From Candidatus Darwinimomas equi (GTDB lineage: Bacteria; Bacillota; Clostridia; Lachnospirales; Lachnospiraceae): a stretch of DNA of 34,816 bases. Below are positions 1-8,846 of this stretch, one piece after another. Every line of letters begins with the position of its first letter. Within the stretch, counting starts at the first letter, position 1. Under the pieces are notes generated by a model. That model saw nothing but the letters and a program-made list of their open reading frames with translations, was not told the DNA's origin and did not search any database. The stretch spans positions 1-34,816 of the forward strand of contig JAGHSD010000109.1 of NCBI GenBank assembly GCA_018066045.1, in the 5' to 3' direction. A program made the translations under genes and the position numbers.

Positions 1-727
1 GTATCACCGGGCTGATCTCTCCATCATCAAGGTTAAAGATGATTTCATCTACCACATCACCTAAATCCCCTTTGCCTGCCGTCAGTTCTATATCGGCATC
101 TTCCGAATTGCGCCTTGCGATAGTGAAAAAGTCCACATCGGGATTGTCATTGATCTTGTTCAGCACTTCATTGGCCTTATCCGATGTGCTCAGTTCTATA
201 CGCATCAGGTCCATGACCCTGGCATCGCTTTCGCTGACTTCCACATCCGCTTCCTCGATGATAAGGTTTCTGAGCAGTTCTATCTTCTTCAGATCGGTAA
301 GCATAGTGACTACATCTTCTTCCGTTATCTCATATGAATTTCCGGATGTTGAAAACTCCTCCATATAATCTTCCGCGGCTTTGCCGATCGACTTTGTGTC
401 ACTCATCGAAAGCTCGATTCCTCTGTCATCACTCATCTCGCTCATTACCTGAACTTTCTCCAGATAATCATGCACTGTATCGGCGAATGTGCTGCTGTAT
501 TTCGTACCGTCGTCGCACACTTCCACATCAAAGATCTTATTCGTGTATACGTTTTTCATTTCATTCATTCTGCCTGCCAGCGCCAGATACATCTGTTCAG
601 CAGAATAAGAGGTCACCTCTACAGGCACCTCATGAATAGTTCGTTCGGGAAGCTTAGCGCATCCCGTGAGCACTATCGTCATGCATAATGCACATAATGC
701 AATTGTAAAAATCTTCCTGTAACTCAT
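1..727 (-). CDS. PrsA/SurA-like parvulin foldase lipoprotein (C-terminus beyond window)
   Basis: An open minus-strand frame starts with ATG at 727 and runs off the left edge (242 codons seen). The first 22 residues form a lipoprotein signal with a short basic start, a hydrophobic core and lipobox VLTGC, so Cys23 would be lipidated and the protein anchored outside the membrane. Residues about 170-242 match a PpiC-type parvulin domain: a KANEVLNKI helix, a DFFTIARRNSED stretch, then GKGDLGDV and DGEISPVI, the usual gGdLG and l..GeiS.pv signatures. Inference: an extracytoplasmic peptidyl-prolyl isomerase or chaperone for secreted proteins. The position that is usually the HILV histidine reads LMRIELS, so the isomerase active site may be degenerate. 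The start overlaps the glgA stop (ATGA), placing it last in the visible part of the nusB-glgA run. The family call is good; catalytic activity is uncertain. Confidence 0.82.
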   Translation of the reverse strand, partial: MSYRKIFTIALCALCMTIVLTGCAKLPERTIHEVPVEVTSYSAEQMYLALAGRMNEMKNVYTNKIFDVEVCDDGTKYSSTFADTVHDYLEKVQVMSEMSDDRGIELSMSDTKSIGKAAEDYMEEFSTSGNSYEITEEDVVTMLTDLKKIELLRNLIIEEADVEVSESDARVMDLMRIELSTSDKANEVLNKINDNPDVDFFTIARRNSEDADIELTAGKGDLGDVVDEIIFNLDDGEISPVI

Positions 728-2166
728 CTTGTCAGCCAGTCGTATAACTCCTGATATTTAAGTGCGGATGCATCCCATGAGAAGTCCTGTTTCATGGCAC
801 GTTCCGCTATGTTGTTCCAACTTCGTCTCTTTTCGTAATACACTCTCTTTGCATACTGCAGAGTGAAGAGCATCTCGTGCGCATTATAATTTGCAAATGA
901 AAAACCTGTTCCCGTGTTTTCAAATTCATTATATGCTTCGACTGTGTCCTTAAGTCCGCCTGTCTCTCTTACGATAGGTACCGAACCGTAACGCAATGCC
1001 ATCAGCTGGCTGAGTCCGCACGGTTCAAACGCCGACGGCATAAGGAACGCATCAGATGCCGCATATATCTTATGCGAGAGTTCCTCGGAATAGAAAATGT
1101 TGGATGAGACTCTCTGCGGATATTTCCACGCAAAATAATTGAAAGTGTTTTCAAATCCCGCTTCACCGGTACCGAGCACCACTAACTGCACATCCTCGGT
1201 AGTGATCTCCTCGATGACACGCTGCACCAGATCAAATCCCTTCTGTGCGGTAAGTCTTGATACCACGGCTGCCATGAACTTCTTCGGGTTTACTTCCAGT
1301 CCCAGTTCTTTCTGCAGCGCAGTCTTGTTCCTGACCTTCCGTGTACGGAAGTTTGTGTCTGAATAATTAGTACTGATCAGACTGTCATTATCCGGATCAA
1401 ATACTTCGTAATCTATTCCGTTCAGTATTCCTCTTAAGTCATTCCTGCGGGCACTGAGTATTCCGTCAAGCCCTTCTCCGTAGAACGGTGTCTGAATTTC
1501 ATTGGCATATGTGCAGCTTACGGTCGTTACTGCATCGGCATATACGATTCCGCCTTTGAGCATGTTTCCGTCTTTGTTGCATTCCAACTTGTCAGGTGTG
1601 AAATAATAATTCGAAAGTCCCGACAGGCGCTGGAAATCTCTGATGCCCCAGCATCCCTGGAATTTAAGATTGTGAATGGTCATCACAGTCTTTATTCCTC
1701 TGTAGAAATCTCCTCCGGCAAACTTATCATGAATATATACGGGAATGAGTCCGGTCTGCCAGTCATGACAGTGTATCACATCCGGTCTGAATCCGATGAC
1801 CGGAAGTATGGACAGTACTGCCTGATCAAAGAAAATGAACTTCTCGATATCCCAGAGCCAGTCGCCGTAAGGTGACGGCCCGCTGAAGTATTCTTCGTTA
1901 TCTATGAAGTAATACTGTACTCCGTCATACTCTGCCTGCATTATTCCCACATAACGGTCGCGGCCGTTGTAGTTCATGTAGAAATGCGTAACATACTCCA
2001 TCCTGTCCTTCATCTCCTGACGCATGCAGGCATACTTCGGAAGGACTATCCGGCAGTCATAATATTTTTTGTCGAGATACTTCGGCAGTGAACCGACAAC
2101 GTCTGCCAGTCCGCCTGTTTTAATAAAAGGAAATGCTTCGGATGCCGCCATCAATATGTTCTTCAT
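724..2166 (-). CDS. glgA: Glycogen synthase (ADP-glucose type, GT5)
   Basis: This enzyme transfers glucose from ADP-glucose to the non-reducing end of alpha-1,4-glucan in the cytoplasm. The 480-residue length is normal for bacterial GlgA. The N-terminus carries the ADP-glucose-binding KTGGL motif at residues 16-20, followed by DVVGSLPK. The C-terminal Rossmann domain has SAFEPCGLSQLMALRYG around residues 378-394 (Glu381 is the conserved GT5 acid) and RETGGLKDTV. The ATG overlaps the recN stop by 4 nt and its own TGA overlaps the start of the parvulin lipoprotein, so it is co-translated within the operon. No glgB, glgC or glgP lies in the window, so the gene is separated from the rest of the glycogen pathway. 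The identity is secure. Confidence 0.95.
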   Translation of the reverse strand: MKNILMAASEAFPFIKTGGLADVVGSLPKYLDKKYYDCRIVLPKYACMRQEMKDRMEYVTHFYMNYNGRDRYVGIMQAEYDGVQYYFIDNEEYFSGPSPYGDWLWDIEKFIFFDQAVLSILPVIGFRPDVIHCHDWQTGLIPVYIHDKFAGGDFYRGIKTVMTIHNLKFQGCWGIRDFQRLSGLSNYYFTPDKLECNKDGNMLKGGIVYADAVTTVSCTYANEIQTPFYGEGLDGILSARRNDLRGILNGIDYEVFDPDNDSLISTNYSDTNFRTRKVRNKTALQKELGLEVNPKKFMAAVVSRLTAQKGFDLVQRVIEEITTEDVQLVVLGTGEAGFENTFNYFAWKYPQRVSSNIFYSEELSHKIYAASDAFLMPSAFEPCGLSQLMALRYGSVPIVRETGGLKDTVEAYNEFENTGTGFSFANYNAHEMLFTLQYAKRVYYEKRRSWNNIAERAMKQDFSWDASALKYQELYDWLTR

Positions 2167-3809
2167 ACAGTCCTTCCTTTCATCTCTCTTGCTGCATTGA
2201 GTACCGTATCCGTCAGTTCGCTTCCGCCCATCATGCGTGCGATCTCTGCAACGGATTCCTCTCCGTCAATGCGCTTTATATCAGTACGTGTAGTATTTCC
2301 GTCCGTTGATTTGCTTATCAGATAATGATTGTCAGCCATGGCTGCGATCTGCGGCAGATGTGTAATGCACAGCACCTGATGTCCTCTGCCGATTATATGC
2401 AGCTTCTCCGCAACCTTCTGTGCAGTCTTTCCGCTGATGCCTGCATCTATCTCATCGAATATCAGTGTCTCTATCTCATCCGTATCCGCAAGCACGGTCT
2501 TAAGTGCCAGCATCACCCTTGAGAGTTCTCCGCCGCTTGCCACATCCTTAAGCGGTTTTATCGGCTGCCCGGGATTGGTACTTATCATGAACTGTGCGCT
2601 GTCTCTGCCGTCAGCCGTGTATTTTCCCGTATCTCTCATCTCAATATCGAAACGTACTCCCGGGAAATTCAGATCTTCAAGCTCCTCTGTTATCCTTGCC
2701 TTAAGTCTGCCGGCAGTATCCATACGGATGGCTGTCAGACGGCTGCATGTGTCATCAAGGAGTTCCTCCAACTCTGCTTTTCTTCCGATAAGTTTTTCTC
2801 TCCGGATGTCATAGTTCTCAAGATACTCAAGTCTTGCTTTTCTTGTTTCGAGACCCTCAAGTATCTTATCGATGTCATCACCGTATTTCCCCTGGATGCG
2901 ATGGATCACATCCAATCTCTTCTCTATCTCATCGAACCGGGCTTCGTCATACTCGAACCCGCTCAGGTAGCTGTCTATGTTTCTTTTTGTTTCAAATACA
3001 AGGCTTTCGATCTCCGAAAGTTCTTTCCGTATATCGTCCAATTCACTGTCGAGCCCTGCGATATCGTTCATGTCCTTGATCGCGCGCGAGATGAAATCGC
3101 TGTCCAGCTCGTTTCCTGCAGCCGAAAGACCTCCGGATATCTTTGATGAATTCTTCATTCTTCTGAACTCATCCAAAAGCTGCTGTTCCTCGTCCTGCCG
3201 AAGCTGCGCCGACGATATCTCCTCTATCTCGTATCTGAGTATATCCTCTTCTCTTTCACGCATCACCTTGTCGGTACTTGCGGTCAGTTCGGCATTTAAC
3301 GCTGCATATTCTTTGTATTCTTCATACAGCTTTGCTTTCACTCCGGCTATCTCAGGTGCGGAAAGCTTGTCTATGAATTCAAGATGGCTTGCCGGATTCA
3401 GCAGGGACTGGTGTTCGAACTGTCCGTGCATGTCGATAAGAAGTCCCGTAAGCGATCTGAGCTTTGCGGCGGTCACCGTCTCATCGTTGATCTTTGCTAT
3501 GGTTCTTACCGGAGTAATCTTTCTTGATATGATCAGCAGTCCGTCCTCTGCGATATTGATATCCAGATCCTTTATCTTCCTGATCTTTTCCGGATCGTCA
3601 ACAGCAAACAGAAGCTCTATATACGCATACTCTGATTCGTTTCTGATGATTCCTTTGCCCGTCTTTGCTCCGAGAGCCACATTTATGGAATCTATGAGTA
3701 TGGACTTGCCCGCACCTGTCTCACCGGACAGAATGGTAAGTCCTTTGTCAAACTCCATATCCGCTTTTTCTATGAGCGCCAGATTTCTGACATGCAGTTC
3801 AAGAAGCAT
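2163..3809 (-). CDS. recN: DNA repair protein RecN
   Basis: An SMC-like ATPase that acts early at DNA double-strand breaks. The 548 residues match the family length. Walker A GETGAGKS lies at residues 29-36 directly after the typical LALIEKADMEF start. The middle is rich in charged heptads and should form the coiled coil. The ABC signature ASGGELSRVML starts near residue 424, and Walker B LIFDEIDAGISG near 449 is followed by the switch-region ITHLPQIA. The start overlaps the argR stop by one or two bases (TGATG) and the stop overlaps the glgA ATG. The argR-recN order is a classic Firmicute arrangement. Nothing is missing or broken. Confidence 0.96.
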   Translation of the reverse strand: MLLELHVRNLALIEKADMEFDKGLTILSGETGAGKSILIDSINVALGAKTGKGIIRNESEYAYIELLFAVDDPEKIRKIKDLDINIAEDGLLIISRKITPVRTIAKINDETVTAAKLRSLTGLLIDMHGQFEHQSLLNPASHLEFIDKLSAPEIAGVKAKLYEEYKEYAALNAELTASTDKVMREREEDILRYEIEEISSAQLRQDEEQQLLDEFRRMKNSSKISGGLSAAGNELDSDFISRAIKDMNDIAGLDSELDDIRKELSEIESLVFETKRNIDSYLSGFEYDEARFDEIEKRLDVIHRIQGKYGDDIDKILEGLETRKARLEYLENYDIRREKLIGRKAELEELLDDTCSRLTAIRMDTAGRLKARITEELEDLNFPGVRFDIEMRDTGKYTADGRDSAQFMISTNPGQPIKPLKDVASGGELSRVMLALKTVLADTDEIETLIFDEIDAGISGKTAQKVAEKLHIIGRGHQVLCITHLPQIAAMADNHYLISKSTDGNTTRTDIKRIDGEESVAEIARMMGGSELTDTVLNAAREMKGRTV

Positions 3810-4264
3810 CAGTTATATATTAACTCCTTTATGATATGCATAAGCTTATGTGTGTCATCCACTGTCTTTACGGCTACCATGATCGTATCGTCACCGGCTA
3901 TGCTTCCTACGCAGCCCGGGAACTTCATGGCATCCACTGCAGCTGCCGCAGCCATGGCCATGCCTGAAACGGTTTTTATCACAAGCAGGTTCTGGGCATT
4001 GTCCATCGAAACAAACGAATCCTTCAGGATGCGGATGTATTTCTCGGAATACAGCTCGTCAGCATGAATGTTGTTCAATGCATATTTCTGCCTGCCGTTC
4101 TTAAGAGCTACTTTTACGAGCTTCAGCTGTCTGATATCCCTTGATACCGTCGCCTGCGTGACCTTGAATCCCTCTTTCTTAAGAAGCTCTGCCAGTTCCT
4201 CCTGGGTTTCGATATTCCGCTCGCTTATCAGTTCGATAATTCTTTCGTGTCTGTCGGATTTCAT
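3809..4264 (-). CDS. argR: Arginine repressor ArgR
   Basis: A 151-residue arginine-responsive DNA-binding regulator, full length for the family. The N-terminal winged helix contains the recognition helix VTQATVSRDIRQLKL at about residues 36-50. The C-terminal oligomerisation and arginine-binding domain has VGSIAGDDTIMVAVK, with the GDD aspartates that contact arginine in the family. It sits between nadK and recN, with only a short gap to nadK and a GGGGA ribosome site inside the nadK tail. No arginine biosynthesis gene is nearby, so it presumably acts on distant targets; its position in this operon is conserved in Firmicutes. Confidence 0.94.
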   Translation of the reverse strand: MKSDRHERIIELISERNIETQEELAELLKKEGFKVTQATVSRDIRQLKLVKVALKNGRQKYALNNIHADELYSEKYIRILKDSFVSMDNAQNLLVIKTVSGMAMAAAAAVDAMKFPGCVGSIAGDDTIMVAVKTVDDTHKLMHIIKELIYN

Positions 4265-4268
4265 TCTT

Positions 4269-5105
4269 TTATCCCCGTATCTGATTCATCTTGTTGCGAA
4301 GAGTCTTAAAGTATGAATCCCCGCTGAGCCTTATCATCGGAATGGTGTATTCCGCTTTGCTGAATGTTACGGTCGTTTCTTCGGAAATGCTTCCCATGGA
4401 CTGTCCGTCACATGCGACCTCGGCAAATTCTCTTTCTTCTCCGTTTCCTCCGGCCACCGTTACATCTACACGGTTGTTCATTCCCAGCACCACGCTTCTT
4501 GCCATAAAAGCATGCGGAGAGACCGGTGTGATCACCATCACATCGGAACACGGTTCAACTATGGGACCTCCGGCAGCCAGGTTGTAGGCTGTGGATCCCG
4601 CAGGTGTGGAAATTATTATACCATCCGCAAGATATTCGTTCAACAGTTCACCGTTGACGGATATTCTCATCCTGATGGCTCTGGATGCTCTTCTGTCGAT
4701 GTTTATATCATTGAACGCATATGCCGTGTGCGAACCGCCGGCGTCGGACCAGCTGCCGCTGATCATACTGTGACTTTCTATCGTATACTCTCCGTTCAGG
4801 AGCTTATCTATCATGGGGATGATTTCTTCTCTACTGCTTGCGCTTGTCAGATATCCTAAATTACCGACATTAATTCCTATGATGGGAATATTCCTTCCTG
4901 CCGTAATTCCCGCAACACGCATCATCGTTCCGTCTCCGCCCATGACTATCAGGCACTCCGTGTCTTCCGGAATGTCATCGGCATCATAACGGTCCGCCGC
5001 GCGTTTTATATCCGCTCCGCGGTTTGTTATGTATTCTTCAATCAGTTCCGGAACGCCGGGAAGTTTACCTCTCCTGCTGTTCTCCACCAGATAAAAATGC
5101 TTCAT
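4269..5105 (-). CDS. nadK: NAD kinase
   Basis: It phosphorylates NAD to NADP using ATP or polyphosphate. I use the ATG at 5105 (MKHFYLVENS, 278 residues) because a GGAGG ribosome site lies 6 nt upstream. The open frame extends to a TTG at 5120, but that start would contain the ribosome site. The catalytic GGDGT motif is at residues 56-60, NVGNLGYLT is at 79-87, and the C-terminal half has GIIISTPAGSTAYNLAAGGP, the NAD-binding signature. The 5' end overlaps the tlyA coding region by about 40 nt, which implies translational coupling. The family identity is secure; only the start is a choice. Confidence 0.95.
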   Translation of the reverse strand: MKHFYLVENSRRGKLPGVPELIEEYITNRGADIKRAADRYDADDIPEDTECLIVMGGDGTMMRVAGITAGRNIPIIGINVGNLGYLTSASSREEIIPMIDKLLNGEYTIESHSMISGSWSDAGGSHTAYAFNDINIDRRASRAIRMRISVNGELLNEYLADGIIISTPAGSTAYNLAAGGPIVEPCSDVMVITPVSPHAFMARSVVLGMNNRVDVTVAGGNGEEREFAEVACDGQSMGSISEETTVTFSKAEYTIPMIRLSGDSYFKTLRNKMNQIRG

Positions 5106-5889
5106 GCGATGCCTCCACAAGTTTCTTCACATCAACCGTTATCTTTTCTTCAGCCGCATCATCCCTGGTCAGGTGATACAGATACTCTATATTTCCTTCG
5201 GGTCCTTTGACGGGTGACCAGGTAAGATCAAGGACCTTGAATTTATTGTCGTGAGCATATCCGATACATGCTTCTATTACTTCGGCATGTGTTGACTGTT
5301 CTCTTACGACACCTTTCTTTCCGACTTTTTCTCTTCCCGCTTCAAACTGCGGCTTAATCAGTGCGACCACTTCACCGTCATCCGTCAGAAGCTCATACAC
5401 TGCCGGCAGCACTTTGGAAAGTGATATGAAGCTGACATCGATAGAAGCAAGCTCTATCCTGTCGTCAACATCCGCCGGTGTGACATAACGTATGTTGGTC
5501 TTCTCCATGCAGACGACTCTGTCATCGTTGCGAAGCTTCCAGTCAAGCTGTCCGTGCCCTACATCCACCGCATACACTTTTTTTGCTCCGTTCTGCAGCA
5601 TGCAGTCGGTAAACCCGCCGGTGGATGCACCCACATCCATGCAGATTCTGTCCCTGCAGCAGACTCCGAATTCATTTATCGCTTTTTCTAACTTCAGTCC
5701 TCCGCGGCTGACATACCTGAGTGTATTTCCGCGTACCTCAACCTCCGCGTCTTCGTCAAACATACTTCCGGCCTTGTCTTCCTTCTGTCCGTTCACATAG
5801 ACGATTCCGCTCATTATGATCGCTTTTGCTTTTTCTCTGCTCGCTGCCAGACCCCTGTCCACGAGCATTATATCGAGTCTGTTTTTCAT
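5065..5889 (-). CDS. tlyA: TlyA-family rRNA 2'-O-methyltransferase
   Basis: A 274-residue protein with an N-terminal S4 RNA-binding domain (residues 1-60, including SREKAKAIIMSGIVYVNG) followed by an FtsJ-like methyltransferase domain. The SAM-binding motif DVGASTGGFTD is at residues 85-95, and the SRGGLKLEKA stretch carries the conserved lysine. IDVSFISLSKVLPAV and LIKPQFEAGREKVGKKGVV complete the family pattern. Characterised relatives methylate cytidine 2'-OH groups in 16S and 23S rRNA, and the family is often mislabelled hemolysin. The ATG overlaps the dxs stop (ATGA), and the 3' end overlaps nadK by about 40 nt. The exact rRNA target cannot be read from the sequence. Confidence 0.92.
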   Translation of the reverse strand: MKNRLDIMLVDRGLAASREKAKAIIMSGIVYVNGQKEDKAGSMFDEDAEVEVRGNTLRYVSRGGLKLEKAINEFGVCCRDRICMDVGASTGGFTDCMLQNGAKKVYAVDVGHGQLDWKLRNDDRVVCMEKTNIRYVTPADVDDRIELASIDVSFISLSKVLPAVYELLTDDGEVVALIKPQFEAGREKVGKKGVVREQSTHAEVIEACIGYAHDNKFKVLDLTWSPVKGPEGNIEYLYHLTRDDAAEEKITVDVKKLVEASHEAFLSGGEQQER

Positions 5890-7733
5890 CTTATTTTCTC
5901 AAGTATGGAATCCGAATCGATTCCGAGTTCGTGACGCAGCTTGGTCACGTCGCCGTGTTCCACATATCCGTCGGGAATTGCGATGTGTATCACTTCTATT
6001 CCCGGATGATGCGCCGCTATATAATCCGATACGACCAGTCCCATGCCGCCCTGCAGAACATTTTCCTCCATGGTGATGATCCTTGAGTGATTCCGTGCAA
6101 TGCGGTCCAGCATATCCGTATCAACAGGTTTTATGAAACGCATGTTGACCAGCGTACAGTTTTTCCCTTCGGCTTTTAATTTCTCGCGCACATGCTTTCC
6201 GGTACTTACCATGCTTCCCACCGCAAGTATCGCCGTGTCATTCTCTTCATACAGCATCTCCGCTTTGCCGAATTCCACCGGTGCATTGAATTCGCTGAGC
6301 TCGGTATACGCCGTTCCCCTCGGATATCTGACTGCCACCGGTCCGTGATAATCCAGTGCAAAATGCAGGTCTTCCCGCAGCTCCTGTGCATTCTTCGGCG
6401 CGAGTACGGTCATGTTCGGAATACAGCTTAGGTAACTGAGATCGAATATTCCCTGATGTGTTTCTCCGTCTGCTCCGACAAGTCCTGCTCTGTCTATAGC
6501 AAATACCACGTGAAGGTTCTGAATGCATACGTCATGAAGTATCTGATCGAATCCTCTCTGAAGGAATGACGAGTATACCGCAACAACAGGCTTCAGTCCT
6601 CCCGCTGCCATTCCTGCCGCGCTTGTGACTGCGTGAGCCTCCGCTATGCCTACATCGAAGAACCTGTCGGGATACTCCACGGAAAACCTCGACAGTCCCG
6701 TTCCGTCGGGCATCGCCGCCGTTACCGCAACTATGCTATTATCCTCTTTTGCAAGTTCACACAACGTCTCCGAAAAAATATCCGAATACTCCGGCCCGGT
6801 CTTCTGCTTTACCGGAAGTCCGGTCTTCACATCAAATGATCCGACACCGTGGAACATTGCGGGATTCTTCTCGGCGGGAAGGTATCCTTTTCCTTTGACC
6901 GTCTTCACATGGACAAGAACCGCATGATCGACTCTCTTTGCCGATTCGAGTGCTTTGCGAAGCTTCTTCACATCGTGTCCGTCAACGGGACCGAGATATG
7001 TTATTCCCATATCCTCGAAAAACATTCCGGGAACGACCATCTTCTTGATGGAGTCCTTGGTTGTCTTCAGCCGTCTTACAAGGCGGTCTCCGACCTTCGG
7101 GATATTCGCAAGTGAATCCGCAAGTTTCTCCTTGAATGAGATATAGTTTTCGTTGGTTCTTATGCCGTTCAGATAATTCGACAGGCCGCCGACATTTTTC
7201 GCTATGCTCATCTCATTATCGTTCAGTATTATGATGAAATTCCTGTTCATGCGGGATGCATTGTTCAGTGCTTCAAATGCCATGCCGCCGGTCATCGCTC
7301 CGTCTCCGATTACTGCGGCTACCGAGTGTTGCTCGCCTTTAAGATCTCTCGCCTGCGCCATGCCGAGAGCTGCCGAGATTGATGTTGACGAGTGTCCAGT
7401 ATTGAATGCATCGCACGGGCTTTCACCGGTCTTGGGAAATCCCGCTATGCCTCCGAATTTACGCAGTTCATCGAAAGCATTTTTTCTTCCGCTCAGTATC
7501 TTATGAGTGTATGACTGATGACCCACATCCCATATAACCTTGTCTTCAGGCAGATCAAATGCAAGAAATATCGCCATGGTCAGTTCCACTGCTCCTAAAT
7601 TGCTTGCAAGATGCCCTCCGGTCTCGCTGGTTTTTTCGATAAGAAACTGCCTTATCTCTTCAGCCAGTACCGGGTAATCTTCGGGATTAACCTTTTTTAT
7701 ATCATCCGCCTGGTTTATGTTTTCAAGTATCAT
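5886..7733 (-). CDS. dxs: 1-deoxy-D-xylulose-5-phosphate synthase
   Basis: The first step of the MEP isoprenoid pathway: thiamine-diphosphate-dependent condensation of pyruvate and glyceraldehyde 3-phosphate. I choose the ATG at 7733 (MILENINQ, 615 residues) because Dxs proteins normally begin this way. The frame continues to a TTG at 7757 that overlaps the ispA stop (TTGA) and cannot be excluded. Visible motifs are HLASNLGAVELT, DVGHQSYTHKILSGR, the ThDP-binding GDGAMTGGMAFEALNNA (about 143-159) and IILNDNEMSIA. The transketolase pyrimidine and C-terminal domains are present, with DRAGLVGADGETHQG and YPRGTAY. It follows ispA in the operon, so two isoprenoid steps are co-expressed. Confidence 0.95.
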   Translation of the reverse strand: MILENINQADDIKKVNPEDYPVLAEEIRQFLIEKTSETGGHLASNLGAVELTMAIFLAFDLPEDKVIWDVGHQSYTHKILSGRKNAFDELRKFGGIAGFPKTGESPCDAFNTGHSSTSISAALGMAQARDLKGEQHSVAAVIGDGAMTGGMAFEALNNASRMNRNFIIILNDNEMSIAKNVGGLSNYLNGIRTNENYISFKEKLADSLANIPKVGDRLVRRLKTTKDSIKKMVVPGMFFEDMGITYLGPVDGHDVKKLRKALESAKRVDHAVLVHVKTVKGKGYLPAEKNPAMFHGVGSFDVKTGLPVKQKTGPEYSDIFSETLCELAKEDNSIVAVTAAMPDGTGLSRFSVEYPDRFFDVGIAEAHAVTSAAGMAAGGLKPVVAVYSSFLQRGFDQILHDVCIQNLHVVFAIDRAGLVGADGETHQGIFDLSYLSCIPNMTVLAPKNAQELREDLHFALDYHGPVAVRYPRGTAYTELSEFNAPVEFGKAEMLYEENDTAILAVGSMVSTGKHVREKLKAEGKNCTLVNMRFIKPVDTDMLDRIARNHSRIITMEENVLQGGMGLVVSDYIAAHHPGIEVIHIAIPDGYVEHGDVTKLRHELGIDSDSILEKIR

Positions 7734-7753
7734 TAAATCCGAAACCGCCTGTA

Positions 7754-8647
7754 TCAATTATCTCTGTTTATCAGTGCCTCTGTGATCATGATGAGAGTAC
7801 CGTTATCGCCGCCCATTTCCTTAAGCAGTTCTATGGCTTCCTCAGAGCAGCGGGCAACCTCAGCATTTGCCTTATCTGTTCCGTAAAGCGTCACATAAGT
7901 CGTCTTGCCGGAATCCTTATCCGAATGTATCGGCTTCCCTAATTTTTCATCAGTGGATATCTCATCAAGGACGTCGTCTCTTATCTGGAATGCCATGCCG
8001 ATATCTCCGGCAATCTTTTCGGTCTTTGCTATCTCTTCGTCCGACGCACCTGCAAGTATGGCACCTATCATCATGCTTGCTTCAAGAAGCGCGCCCGTCT
8101 TGAGTCTGTAGATGAAATCCAGTTTATCGCGGTCCAGCGGTCTGCCGGTGTTCTCCACATCGACCACCTGTCCGCCTGTCATGCCGTATATTCCGGACTT
8201 GACTCCCATGCAGTGAACCGCCCTGAGTCCTGCCTCTTTGTCCTGCATTTTCATTGCCGCTTCCGACATGGTTGAGAAGGTCTGTATCATCATGGCATCG
8301 CCTGTAAGGGTGGCCATATCGACACCGTACACCACCCATGTGGTCGGTTTGCCGCGGCGAAGCCTGTCATTATCCATGCACGGAAGATCATCATGTATCA
8401 GACTGGCCGTATGCATGATCTCCATTCCTGCCATGAACGGTGCGATGACATCGTCGTCCGGCGTCCTGCCGTACTTCCTGCAGAAATATACATATGTTTC
8501 ATACATGAGCATGGGGCGTATCCGCTTGCCTCCGGCATCAACTGCATCGTTCATTGCATTCAGCACGGTGACCTGAAGTCCTTCCTTCGCGGGAATATTC
8601 CTCATAACCATGTCATTGATTTTTCTTACGTCATAATCAAGCTTCAT
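7754..8647 (-). CDS. ispA: Polyprenyl (farnesyl) diphosphate synthase
   Basis: It condenses IPP with allylic diphosphates to make short-chain prenyl diphosphates feeding undecaprenyl phosphate and quinone synthesis. The chosen ATG at 8647 (MKLDYDV, 297 residues) has GGGGAGAAGG just upstream, inside the xseB 3' end. The longer frame begins at a TTG and would include that site. The first aspartate-rich motif DDLPCMDND is at residues 86-94, followed by LRRGKPT; the second, DDVLDE, is at 224-229. GGKRIRP near residue 39 binds IPP. Chain length is inferred from the xseB-ispA-dxs context and not proven. Confidence 0.92.
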   Translation of the reverse strand: MKLDYDVRKINDMVMRNIPAKEGLQVTVLNAMNDAVDAGGKRIRPMLMYETYVYFCRKYGRTPDDDVIAPFMAGMEIMHTASLIHDDLPCMDNDRLRRGKPTTWVVYGVDMATLTGDAMMIQTFSTMSEAAMKMQDKEAGLRAVHCMGVKSGIYGMTGGQVVDVENTGRPLDRDKLDFIYRLKTGALLEASMMIGAILAGASDEEIAKTEKIAGDIGMAFQIRDDVLDEISTDEKLGKPIHSDKDSGKTTYVTLYGTDKANAEVARCSEEAIELLKEMGGDNGTLIMITEALINRDN

Positions 8648-8846
8648 CTTCCTTCTCCCCTGCATCAAGCTCGATGATTTTTTTCTCGACTTTGTCTATC
8701 CTTCCGTTTATCTCCCGGATAGCCTTCATTCCTTTTTCATATATTTTGAATGAGTCCTCCAGCGGGATGTCTCCGCTCTCAAGACTGTCGATGATACCGT
8801 CGACTTCCTCAAGCATCTCTTCTATGCTCTTTTTATTTTCACTCAT
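8637..8846 (-). CDS. xseB: Exodeoxyribonuclease VII small subunit
   Basis: A 69-residue protein of the XseB family, predicted to be two helices. It contains the conserved IEEMLEEVDGIIDSLESGDIP start and the LEDSFKIYEKGMKAI helix, then an acidic end. It packs on XseA to form exonuclease VII, which degrades single-stranded DNA into oligonucleotides from both ends. The start overlaps the xseA stop by 8 nt and the stop lies inside the ispA start region, so all three are translationally coupled. Confidence 0.93.
   Translation of the reverse strand: MSENKKSIEEMLEEVDGIIDSLESGDIPLEDSFKIYEKGMKAIREINGRIDKVEKKIIELDAGEKEDEA

Noticed and set aside
2977..3834. Long plus-strand open frame (285 codons) opposite recN
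   Set aside because: The minus strand encodes an intact RecN with Walker A and ABC signature; the opposite frame is Ser-rich antisense with no motif.
7734..7757. TTG start for dxs overlapping the ispA stop
   Set aside because: The ATG at 7733 matches the usual Dxs N-terminus; the TTG extension adds eight unconserved residues. It cannot be fully excluded.
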